Positions 12,601 to 23,415 of a DNA stretch of 64,000 nt are shown piece after piece. Origin of the DNA: Flammula alnicola (taxonomy: Eukaryota > Basidiomycota > Agaricomycetes > Agaricales > Strophariaceae); assembly GCA_015499995.1 (NCBI GenBank), contig JADNRV010000141.1, positions 62,001-126,000 of the forward strand. The letters run 5' to 3'. Each line of letters opens with the position of its first letter. The first letter of the stretch is position 1. The position numbers and the translations under genes are program-made. A model generated the notes under the pieces. It ran no database searches. It was not told the origin of the DNA and saw nothing but the letters and a program-made list of their open reading frames with translations.

Positions 12601-14388
12601 CATGACGGAATTCCAGAAGACAGGAAGACAGTGAATGAGCCTGAGGGCTGAGCCGTCTGGGTTAAGAAATACGGGGACGAGGATGCGGCTGCGAATCGCG
12701 TTGATGCACCTCCAAGTTTCATTGGCAGTGGGCACTCATGAGTAAGTACGTGTATAACGTTAACGGAAAGTTTAAAAGCGGCGTGCCCACCGAGGTCGAT
12801 AAACAAGGTGTGATAGATGGTCAGTGCTATTCTCAGGCCTGGCAGTGATTGAGCACTGGCACTGTGCGCCTGCGCAAGCGAAAGGAACTCATCCAACGAC
12901 TCGCGGTATGTATTCATAGCACATCAGCCGAGGCAACGTGGCCGTCGTTATTCACTTACCTCGGGAGGGCTGGGCATCCTTACCCGAACCTCGACTTGGA
13001 AGAGCACACTGAGATGGATTGTAATATTCTTGCAAGACGTACTAAACCCCGGTCGCCGATCTGTCCTGCAGGTCATCTATTTATTCCGCCGTTTGTCTCA
13101 TCGTCGTCCAGGATTTTTTATTCAGCCGTCAAAGTCTCGAATTATGTATGAATATTCATATCACTTTAAATTTGGGTGTTACGCCATGCGCGAAGATAAC
13201 GAGTGAACCCACCGTGTCTTTGCTTTCTAATTCACGTGGCTCCAACATGTACTAGTACCCGGGTACGCTGACCCTCCGACACCACTCACACTCTAGTTCT
13301 CAAGCGCCCTAGTACTTGCCGTAGAATTCAATTCCGATTCCGACGCGCCTGGACGAGCGCACGCAGACCGAAAACGCCTTGAAACAAGTCGACTCACCAA
13401 GAACGCATAACCGCGTACATGTAAACAGTATATGCGACGCCTCGCCTCGCCTGGCGATGCCAATGCCACGACCGATTACTCCGGATACGCTTCCTCCGTG
13501 CGTCCAACGCCGCCTCGAGGCAAACCGCGCCACAGTGACCGCGTGCGCCACGCATTACCTAAGCCGCCTCGTGTACGCTGGAAATGACAACCCGCGACAG
13601 TTGACCGAGTCAATCTTTGCTAAAGTAGCTATCGGGCTCTGACTGTGCTTTGGGAATTGGTGCCTCGCGTTGGCACGAGGTTACGCCTCGTTTTCCTACT
13701 ATCCCATCGCTAAAAATGAACAATCACGGAAGACGTCTATGGTACAGCGCCGGAACGATTGACCGCGGGAGGTAGTGTAGTATTATTGCAGATACAGATA
13801 CAGATCCTTATATGAATGTCAGATCAATGACACCATACCATGCAAACACGGGATACGGCAGTGATCGGTGATCGAGCAAGTTGCATCCTTTCGACATTGC
13901 TCTTGCTTCCGTTTTATGTTATTGTGCTTGATTCGGAATTGACGGGCGATCGCCTATGTACGATCATTCACGATCGGAAAGACGCCAGGAAGCGCCCGGA
14001 TAATCAAGGCCCGCCCTCTACGCCATTCGCAGAATATTTTCCTTCTTCGGAAAATATACGGCACGAAATAGCGAGGATACTGATCCACGGAGCCGGGTGT
14101 TCTTGAAAGATGATCAGCTGCGATCAGCTGCTATAGCTTGTGCAGCGTGAAGGAACGCCATCGGGCAAGTTGATATCGAACGTGGTCAAGGCATTTGCAT
14201 CTATCTTCTGCATGAGATTAAAGAGCCAGTCAGCGATCAGTAAGCCAACTCCCGCATGGAAGTAGATTGTGCATTGCTTTGATATCAGATACATGTCATA
14301 ACTATAGGTATATAAAGCAAAAATGTCACTGGAAAATAGTTGGAATTCAAGCTAAGAAGAGAGAGCTTGAAAAGGCCTACCTTGCGAA
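9687..14388. other. Gene-poor region of 4.7 kb
   Basis: No ORF here has recognisable motifs, a believable exon series or a domain. The first 900 bases are pyrimidine-rich and may hold the promoter and 5' leader of the gene starting at 9686. Small direct repeats occur: a TATCCCAGGC duplication at about 11448-11468, ATGATC repeats at about 12541-12557, GATACA repeats at about 13790-13805 and a GATCAGCTGC duplication at about 14111-14131. The region could hold non-coding RNAs or decayed transposons that I cannot identify by eye. Confidence 0.5.
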
Positions 14389-15780
14389 TTACCAATGGAA
14401 AAGAGATTTCTTTTTCTCTTCCTTCTTCTTTCCCTTGTCCGCAGAGTTGTCGTCGTCTGTTGATTTATCTTCTTCCTTAGCTGCCGCGGAAATTTCTTCT
14501 GCTTTGGGCCGAGGACGAGGACCGTAGATATCACCAGCGTCCCAAGACATGGGCAATAAAGCCACAGGTAAAAGCCAGGTAGCGGTCAGAACAACTCCGT
14601 TCCCTAACAATCACGAACAAAGCCAAAAAAGCGTGTTCGAGGTAAGCAAAACGAGATTTCGGGCAAACGAGACGAGAGAAATAGATTGATGCGCACCTTT
14701 ATCTAATGCGCGAACTCTATCCCAACTCCAGGCGATGAAGACACCAACATAACCTACCACCGGACTCAGCTGCTTCAGCATCTTGACTGCAGGCCTGAAC
14801 TGCGGCGGTACTAGCAAGATAGGTATTTTCTCGAGCAACCATTTTAACGCGGTCGTAATCATGGCGGCGCGCGCCGTCGCTTGAAGAGAGGCTCCATCTA
14901 GTTTCCCCATGACAGGTGGAGGAAGATATAATCGATATCCCCACCACGTAGTCAAGAGCGATATCTGTGTTGTAGAGGGAACCCAGGCGTGCTTCTCGAT
15001 GACGGCATGGTTGGACTTGGCACTTGATTTCCTGGTCGATCCACTTTCAACCGGTCTATTCGTTACGGTCGAAGTGGGCTCGTCGACGTATTCCAGGATG
15101 GTTTCCGACTCGGCAAGTTCGAGACGAGAGTCGTTCTTTGGTTCCAGAGGCGCGTACATCATAATACCCTCTTCCTCTTCTTCGACTGCGGTGGGCCTTG
15201 GACTCCCCTCCTCTCCTCCGCTTTTCTTGAGGCCAGCCAATATGTTCCAGACGCCCGGCCTTTCTTTGTCGCTCTCATTGGAGCTCGTAGGACGATTACC
15301 ATTCATGACGTCTTCAGAAGATAGCATTCTGACCAATCCTTCATCCATTCCTGGAGGGACAGGCGAACCTTGTTTCCCATCATCGACCTGTGCTTCTGGA
15401 CCTGAGGACGTGGGCTGAGTAGAGGACGAGAATGCCCCAGGCAGAGATAGAGGCAGAGACTCGATCAGAGCTCTTATTTTCTTCGCGAATGAAACTGCCT
15501 CTGGAGGCTCCACCGCAACAGGCTCCTCGTAGTTGGACTCTAAGAGCGCGGGGGGTGAATGGGTGGTGTATTTACCGAGGAGCTCATCGTCTAATTCCCA
15601 GGAAGGCGGAGGAAAGACGATCGAAGGTGGATGCTTTCGATAATTGACGAAGGATCCCCCGAATGATTTGAGACGAGCAAGTGCAGTGAGTTTTTGCTTC
15701 GGCAATCGGGAACCTGAACTTGAAGAGGGCGTGAGATCGTCCAATGTGTTGGCGTCGGGCTTCGAACTGGACGACTCCAT
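14389..15780 (-). CDS. Fungal orphan with C-terminal hydrophobic segments
   Basis: Two exons (15780 to about 14697, then about 14604-14389) encode roughly 435 residues. The N-terminal two thirds are Ser/Pro/Glu-rich and look disordered. The last third has hydrophobic stretches (LKWLLEKIPILLVPP, VVGYVGVFIAWSW and, across the intron, GVVLTATWLLPVALLP). A Lys-rich tail (KKEEKKKSLFHW) follows. This suggests a membrane protein with two or more C-terminal spans and a cytosolic N-terminus. The exon join at GAT AAA G / GG AAC reads cleanly through a 93-nt intron. I do not recognise a named family and give no function. Confidence 0.75.
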
Positions 15781-15968
15781 ATAACTATACTGTGTTGGTG
15801 TTTCGTTACGAATTCAGCGCAAAGTTTGGATTAATGAGAGTAAGAAAGAAAGTGCGCCCGACTCCTAAACGGTGTAAACATGTGCGCAGCGGTGAGGTCA
15901 TGGAGCAAGCAGATCTAATTGTTTCTATAGATAAGATAAGATAATTTACAGTAATCTATGCTCTAACA

Positions 15969-17708
15969 CTACATTTCATCTTTCATAACTTCCCAACCCA
16001 CGGAATGACCACAGTTCTTTTCGTGTGCACCTCCTCTGCCAGGACCAGCGAAACAAAGAATAGGAGCCGCCAAACTTGCAAATCCGTCATCTTTATCAGA
16101 CATCCCAAACGCATCAGGATCATGCTGGTCCACGTTTTCTAGCCCGTACAATCCATCTTCCAAGGAGTCTCCCTCAGTTTCCACATGCGTGGAGGAAACG
16201 CGCATGACTCGAACCCCATTTCCGGCACTCGTTCTGAGCCTCGCTCTTGTTACCGCAAGCTGGGCAATTCCCTCCGCCCACCCTTCGTCGAATTCAGCCC
16301 TAATCACCGGATACTTTTCGGGTTTGATAAGAGGCGAAAGGGTTATCGAGAGAGACAATAGGTTGGGAAGGGATGGAAGAATTCGAATTTTCTGAAGTCC
16401 CTTTTTAGAAGATTGAGCAGGTTGATCTTTTAAGACAGTCCGTGAACTGGAGGTCGTCGCAATGGGTTTGGTATCGCGAAGAGAGATGGTAGCGGTTGCC
16501 AGACCTTTTCGCCCACGCCTTGCTCGTCTGTCATTGTTTGGATCATAACCTAAGGCAGGAGCACCATCGTCACCAATTGCATCACAAACACTTCTCGACT
16601 CGACCCATGCCTTCAACGCCTTTTCCCTCTCCTTGGCTCTCTTAACGCCGACAAGAGCACACCGTTTGCCCAAAGAATTTCCTTCCCCTTCATGCAACTC
16701 TCCGCGTAGAATGGAACAACCATCTAGAACAATATGTTTGAGTGACATGAATCGGGCCAGAATCGTATCGACCTCGCCATCCAACACACCGCAGGTCGAT
16801 AAGTCCAGGAACTCGAGATTGGGGAGTACCATGGAATCGTGTGGTGAGCTGGATGCGGCTGTACTGCATAATGCTCTGGCAACTGGGCGAAGAGGAATTC
16901 GAAGGCGTAGGGATTTGAGAGAAGGAGAAAGAGCGGGCGAGTGCAGAAGGAGAGCAAGGTCCAGTCGAAAGAACACAATTGGTTGGGCAAAACCCTGCTT
17001 TTGCGCTTTTTCTTGATTGAGCGGGTCTTGGATGATGGAAAGAGTTGGTAAGCTGCTTGACGGCCAACGTGACAGAGCAACCAGTGTGGAATCGAAATAG
17101 GCACCCTTGATACAGATAAGTTTCCAAGAATGCGATGAGAAATCGTTAAGAGGCCAAACATGCCTTGAGAAATTGATAGTATGTCGCCTTTTCAACACTA
17201 ATATAGTGTTGTGAATTATTAGACCATACAAGTAATGCAAAAAATGAACTCACTACGGGCGAAATCTCAGAGCCAAATATCGTAGACCCATCAACGGTTT
17301 AGAAAACAGTTCTTCCAGGTGCTCCGGTGTAAAGCTATTAGGTCCGACCCACAGATTAAACGATTGAAGGTTTGGTAAGAGGTGGACCAGGTTAATCACA
17401 ATCTCGGCGTCCACAGACCATGCTTCGACAGAGAATTCTTTGACCCAGGAGGCGATCTGCTCATGGTCCGGAAGAGAGTTGGACGCATTTGTGCTAGCGT
17501 CAGATGTGTTTCGTAGACGAAGGCGGCGGTAGAGAAGGATAGCCTGCTCCGGACGAGTAAGGCGGATGCTCTGAAAGAGATTGTACAATGCAACGGCTGA
17601 CAACGGAATGGCTCTGGTCACCGCCAATACCGTCTGCTGAAGTTCTAGCGATGGTATGTGGCCGAAGATGGAGTCGTACAACTCAGTCGGAAGGGTTTCG
17701 AAGGACAT
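15969..17708 (-). CDS. F-box-like protein
   Basis: Begins MSFETLPTELYDSIFGHIP, the usual basidiomycete F-box opening (LP.EL...I...LP), which would dock an SCF ubiquitin ligase through Skp1. After an intron near 17180-17257, the second exon carries leucine-spaced segments (LEFLDLSTCGVLDG, LKHIVLDGCSILRG, LLSLSITLSPLI) resembling degenerate leucine-rich repeats for target binding. The C-terminus is polar. About 570 residues. I chose the internal ATG at 17708 because the sequence upstream in the same frame does not look like protein. The exact splice sites between the two exons are uncertain: more than one pair keeps the frame. The target is unknown. Confidence 0.78.
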
Positions 17709-17895
17709 GATGGTTTTGAACAGCGATATGCGTTTGGACCCTTTGAAGCGGTGGTGCTTCCGGCAATTTCGGCCACTTGAGTAACGGCTATTCGTAAACA
17801 CGCAGAAAACATTATTTACTGTAATTACACGAAGTGGGAATGTAATAAATATCTCAAGAAAACAAAGCTGCAAGGTATAAAATCACTGACTGGTA

Positions 17896-19195
17896 CTAAC
17901 GATTCAAGTCCAACCCTGAGGATCCTCCTGGCAGTTGCCATGGTCGATCAGAGAGAGGAGTTGGCACAAGCGTTGTAGTTTGGCTACCCCACACGGATGG
18001 CGATGAATTGCCAGGCGTCCCTCCAACACTAACAGGCATTCCCCGACCGACACCTCCCATAAATCCTCCTCGCTGCTGACCTGCCCCAAAAATACCCGTT
18101 CTCCTAGCTTGCGGTCCGACGCGCATTCCTGGTTGCAAGTCCATAACTCGTTGCAGAGAGCCTCCGGGCTGCCCGTTATTTTCCCAATACGAGGGTTTGG
18201 GATTGAAAGGTTCGCCTGAAGGCCCTCTCCGCGAATTTGACAGGAGCGTTGAGTATCGACCACTCTCCACTCTGTCAAGGTCCACAGTTACGCCATGAGT
18301 AGCCATATTTTCCTCGTCGATGCCTAGCATCCGCCGAAGCTCCTCGTTTTCTCTCTCTAACCGTGAGATCTCGCATTCGCGCTCTAGCGCCCAATCCTCC
18401 CTCCCCGTGGTATCCGGATAGCCCCCAGCACCTCGTTCATCAAGAGTTTCTAGAAGATTGGTCAATTCTTCTAAGTCAACCCCATCGAAACCTAACCCGT
18501 CATAGTCAGAGTCTACGTTTTGGTATGGATCGTAGTTTTCCCCAGCCATGGTTTTGAGGAGTCCACGCAGATAGTGGCAAAGTCTTTGGATGGACTGTGA
18601 CATATTGGTATTGGAAACGAGGTCTGAAGAAAGGCTTTGGGAGTCGCGAGCGATGAGAAGAGCCTCGTAATGTCTTGTTAGAGTTAATTCGTGCTGTTGG
18701 GCTGCAAGCTACGTACGAGTTTCATGAGTGATGAGATAATATGGATCAGCCTAAAAACGTACGGCATGGTTTCGGAATTTGGTCATAATCGTATCCATTG
18801 TACTCTCGTACTCTTTCAAGAGCAGACTGAGTTGTTTGTTCTCGTGTAAGAGGGTCTGGTTTTCGATGATTATTTGTGCATTCAATCTCTCGACTTCCGA
18901 TTCAAATGTTTCTATATATGCGCGTGAGTATGTCGACCCCATCATATTTTGTGCTGTTTTTTTTTTACCTTTCGAAATGTCTGCATTGACGCGACGCAAT
19001 GCGAATCCTGAGGTGGCCTGAGAGGCTTGATCCTTTGATATACCTTTGTTAATAAGTCAGCAAGTAGAATATAATAAACATCACCTTTAGTATTCCAGCT
19101 TGAGACTTCAAAGCGTTTGTAAGCTTTTGGTTGTGTGCCAACTGTTCGCTCAATTCGTTGACCACCTGCCACACAAGTATAAGTTCATTGTCCAT
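17896..19195 (-). CDS. SIKE-family coiled-coil protein, probable STRIPAK component
   Basis: SIKE/FGFR1OP2-type proteins are small coiled-coil partners of the STRIPAK phosphatase-kinase complex; the filamentous-fungal counterpart is known in Sordaria as SCI1. Reading exons from 19195: [22 protein letters not shown], then [18 protein letters not shown], then [19 protein letters not shown] and [20 protein letters not shown]. After an intron at about 18714-18764 comes [22 protein letters not shown]. These segments form a long heptad-rich coiled coil in the family order. The C-terminal half adds another short coil ([18 protein letters not shown]) and a Gly/Pro-rich tail. Four introns. The start MDNELILVW is the first in-frame ATG; an additional upstream exon is possible. 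About 380 residues. It shares a 315-bp divergent spacer with the next gene. Confidence 0.72.
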
Positions 19196-19510
19196 GGCGA
19201 GGGTAATCCACAGTAAAGGCTGGTGGTCGGAGCTTCCAACAGGATATTATACTCCGTGAAGCCAAGATGTAATAATGCGAAGAGGGTATAAGATAAGTAG
19301 ATGCACGGACTAAGGTCATCCGGCGTCGACGTCGACGTCCTTGAACTTGATTGGGTGCATGCGCGTGGGGGGTTGAGTCATGTGTCTGTTTGATTTGCAA
19401 GTTGCGGACAAATATCTGCCTAAATCAGGGTCTTGACGGTACTTACTTACCTTTTTCTAAGTTGGTCTCGCAATATTATACGTAGGTGTCTAACTTGAAC
19501 AGGTTGCATC

Positions 19511-20806
19511 ATGCCTCCCAAGAAACGTAAATTTGCTTCAAAACGAGGAGTCCAAATCTCTCCACCCTCTCCAGTGTCTCCACCGCCCAATAATACGTCT
19601 CATGTGGGCTCCCTGGAAGACGCGTCTAATTTAGGGAAAGGCTTGCTGGCACTACCTACCGAACTCTGGATGGAGACTCTCGACAACTTCCCCGCAATAA
19701 AGCCACGTACTACAATTCCGCATAGTGGTCCTGTTTGGCCGCCAAGATTTCTTGAGCGAACGGACGTTTTGCGTGCTCTATCTCAAGTCTCTGTTACCTA
19801 CCGACGGGCCTTTTTACCTCTGCTCTGGGAGTCTCTCGATATTTGCTGTTCTGCTCGCCCAAGAAGTTCCAGCAGCCGTCCACCAATCTTTTTAAAACAT
19901 GTTGCAGAGACTCTGCTGCGCAAGTGTGGCGGCTTCGCCGTGAGTCCTGACTTGGCATCTTATGTGAGGTATGTCGGCAAATGTCCCCGGTGTTTTCAGC
20001 ATTTTATCTCACACACGTCTGCTAGAAAAATACATGTAGTTCTTTCTCGGTATAAGAGTGCCGCTGTGGTTCCAACCTTTTCATCCACTATTGCTTTATT
20101 TCAAAATTTGCACACGTTGCATGTTTTGCATGCGGACACGCAAATGACAGCAGCGATCAAAAACGGATTTAAAGGAGTTACTCTTCCCAGCATTCGTACT
20201 CTGATTATTCCGGATTTCTGTCATGAAATATTGAGGTGTTGCCCCGGGGCCACTACTGTTTGGTGCATACGGGACGATGGCAGCAAACTTGTATCCGTTA
20301 TCGCGAAACACTGCAGAGAAGTTGAAGAAATGCGTGGTTTCCAAGTTAAAGGAAATGAGAACTTAATGAAAAGTGCATCTGCAGTCTTTCCTTATTTCTG
20401 TAGCCTTTACTGAATTTACTTTATTACCAGGAATAGTAAAGGCGGCTCCAAACTTAAGAGTCTTAGATATGTCCAGTAAATCTGGCTACGAGGCATGCCT
20501 TTCAACTTTTTCTCCACCATTATCGCAAGGACCTAACAGAATGTGCAGGTGGTGCTCAGTCATCTTCCATCTTTCAAGAAGTTCAACACCCTCATTATTA
20601 AGGCGCCCATGGTCCCGAGGGCGTTCTTGCCAGAGCACGTACAAAAATGCATTAGGGACGCGGAGTCTGGATTCAAAGATTTGCCAGCCACCTCGGAAAG
20701 GCGGTACATTCGTCTTTGGCATGTACCTTCATCGGAACTGTATAATATTGTCGGTATAGAAGTCCCTCTTCGTTCGGATTATTACAGTAGCGTTGACCTC
20801 TATTGA
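19511..20806 (+). CDS. F-box-like protein with uncertain 3' exons
   Basis: Starts MPPKKRKFASKRG, a basic possible nuclear signal, and carries LPTELWMETLDNFP followed by VLRALSQVSVTYRRAFLPLLWESL, the arrangement seen in Agaricomycete F-box proteins. The first frame runs to about 20367. Splicing about 20368-20430 joins KAAPNLRVLDMSS. The following block, VVLSHLPSFKKFNTLIIK.. to GIEVPLRSDYYSS, reads in another frame. The join near 20537-20545 needs either an unseen intron or one missing base. Probable substrate adaptor of an SCF ubiquitin ligase; target unknown. The 3' structure should be taken as provisional. Confidence 0.62.
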
Positions 20807-21259
20807 TTTGAGCATTATGTATCGCCCAGAAATTATGAGGCGAAATATTGTTTGTCTGATACTCTATATTACATGGCATCGCCGAAAATTCTTCAATTTT
20901 CTGGACCTTAATTTCAGTTTGGAAAGTGCATACAACATCGCTCAGTTCCATATTGCTAGAACTCAGGCCGCCAGCCTCCCCCACTAGTTGGGAGATCCAA
21001 TATTAGTCTAGTAAGAGTGAATTGAACCGAAGGAGAGGTGCTCTATTTAGACATGGGATAGATGTGGTATAGTGGGAGGGCTGACATGCGGACAGGTATT
21101 CCGAAGGTGAGCTCGGCTGATCCAGTAGCTACAACAAGAACAAGATGGCGGCCTTTGGCAGGACAATAATCTGGGTAAGCGTAAAGGATTGACAGAGGGA
21201 GAGATCGTTGGTTATAATACAAAATATTAGGATAATGCTAAGGTTTCTAGAATTCGCCG
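20807..21259. other. Intergenic, convergent 3' ends
   Basis: Between the F-box-like gene and RNase H1; no supported gene. The two genes converge here. Confidence 0.5.
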
Positions 21260-22862
21260 TCAAAGGCGATGGGTATAGAAGAGTCCAGAAGAAAGCAGAA
21301 TGTCAATCTGAAAGTTCGTTGGCCAGATCAGAGTCGTCCAACAAGCAGTCTGCATAATCCTATGAACGGAACATTGAGCAACATTTCGGGCGGGCGAATA
21401 CAGATAACATACGTTGAAATTCACTTCGGCTGGTTGAGCTGCTACCAGGGAAGGAGCGACATATAATACCTTCAATGGTGATTTTTCCGAGTCCTTCCAT
21501 AAATGATCGTAGGTCATTGGCCTTGCTTTTTGTGGACTCAATGGAGTAGCAGGCTGTGAAGGAACAGCATGCCTAACTGGAGATTTGACAGTGGGATTCG
21601 TAGCGGCCACGGGTGTTGATGAGTGTCTGTCGGTCGTCAGAGAACTGGGGTCGTTCATGCTCGAAGCACCTGATACAGAAGGATGCCCAGGCTTCGCAAT
21701 AAGAGGCAACGGAATTGACACTACGGCCATGTCCTGTGACGAGACCTTTCGGACTTTGGCCGGGATTTCCGTTGTCGGCTCCTCTTCGCCATCGTTAGGA
21801 CCCAAAATCTCTATCTTCGCCTCTCCCTCTCTGCCACCTTTGATTTGATCAAATTGCTGATGAAGCTCTTTCTCGAGCGATTCCCAGTCTCTTTCTGCGG
21901 CAGAGTATAACGTGGCTCCCTGATTTGCCATTAAATCTGCACCATCATTACCAGTATCGCCACTGTGTCCCTTGACATATTCGAGGACAACTTTCTGTCC
22001 AAGCCTGGAGCGGATATCAAGGTTTAGTGAAATGCATCGGATAATACCAGCATTCTTCACAGGTCCGCCCAGCGAGTTACGCCAATCGTTTTTTCTCCAA
22101 TTGTGAATCCAACTTCTGAAACCTGGGTTATGAAATATGAGAAAATTATAGGGATTAAAGAAGATACAGATGGACCTACAGTTTATACAGTACTGTGAGT
22201 CAGTTCGGATTAGCAGAGGCTTCTTGGAAATCGTGGTCGTTTCCAATACGCGCAATATAGCCTTTAAGAGATGACAGTGAGAAAACATCAAAGTGACCAA
22301 GCATAATATGCATGTAGTGACATACGATTAATTCTGCTCGATTGTTCGTTTGATCTCCCGGACATCTTTCCGCGATATTTCTAGAAAATTTTTCATAGAT
22401 TCAGTTGAGCTCCTGTAAGAAACCTTGATTCACACACCTCGGATCGTTAGGCCCCCACCATACACCGACTCCTGCGATAGAACCTAATTTTCCATTTCCT
22501 TTGCATGCGCCATCGCTGTATACAACATCCCAGCTAGAGACATCCTCGACCTCTCGACCAAATGTGCGTTTTTTGCCTTTGGTATTATTGGTGCCAACAG
22601 TTGCTGTACTCGACGACGCGACAGATTCCATAGTCTCCGATGAAGGATTGTCGGATAAAAATCGCTGTGCATCGGATAATGTCTGAAATTTTTTGTATTT
22701 GGCATCACGAAATCCTTTCGTTTGCGCCTCACACTCGTTCCTTAGAAGAGACATTAGACTCAGAAATATGTCAATGTCGTGACTTTACCAGGTATTAAAG
22801 ACACCAATATTTCGGCCTTTCTTTACAGCATAATATCCACCCTTGGTTCGCTTTGAAGACAT
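21260..22862 (-). CDS. RNH1: Ribonuclease H1 with long C-terminal tail
   Basis: Cuts the RNA strand of RNA-DNA hybrids (R-loops, replication primers). The first exon, from MSSKRTKGGYYAVKKGRN, and the second (GVFNTW, then CEAQTKGFRDAKYKKF) form the N-terminal hybrid-binding domain. The catalytic domain keeps all four acidic residues: Asp in VVYSDGACKGNG, Glu in NNRAELI, Asp in LLIRTDSQYC and Asp in GNDGADLMAN. The supporting His (VKGHSGD) is also present. At least four introns. After the catalytic domain comes a tail of roughly 170 residues rich in Ser/Pro/Thr, which is unusual because most RNase H1 proteins end soon after the domain. The last exon, after an intron near 21350-21415, is not certain. 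No frame break in the catalytic part. Confidence 0.9.
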
Positions 22863-23415
22863 TGTTAGTGCTGGGTGATCTGTCAAGCCTATGTGTGAGG
22901 CAGCCGGTCGGAAATTGATCAGGGCAGCGGACTTTCTGCTGATAGGGTATAGAGATCGCGGCTTGATCAGGGAACGTGGAATTCGAGCCAGATTCGTTTA
23001 TTGCGATGGGCGCCTGTAAGACGGTTCCAAGAGTTGCATATACATGGACGATGCAGAAAGGCTTCGTGATTAATAATAAAGATTGCCAACAACATTGAAC
23101 CATCGTGCCGTGCGCGACCTGACTGTCACGTGGTTTCAATTGACAAATCCTGCCACTGCCACTGCCAGTGCCAGTGCGGCCACTGCAGGCAAACTGCAGG
23201 TGATCATCGATCAGCGTTCAACGTTCAACGTTGAGTCGACTGGATGAAGAGCTATCATCTATGACGAGTATATTTGCTGGTATATACGGTATGTGCACTG
23301 TGTAAGAATAACTATAGTTACAAAGCAAAATGAGTTACGATTATAATACAATCCATTGCGGCAGCGTGCGAGTTGGTTGTCCGAACGTCTTCCGCTTCAC
23401 CAAGAACTCGAAGGT
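22863..23415. other. Intergenic
   Basis: Between the RNase H1 start and the RAD5 stop, both on the minus strand. A small CACTGC/CAGTGC repeat cluster sits at about 23153-23190. No gene seen. Confidence 0.5.
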
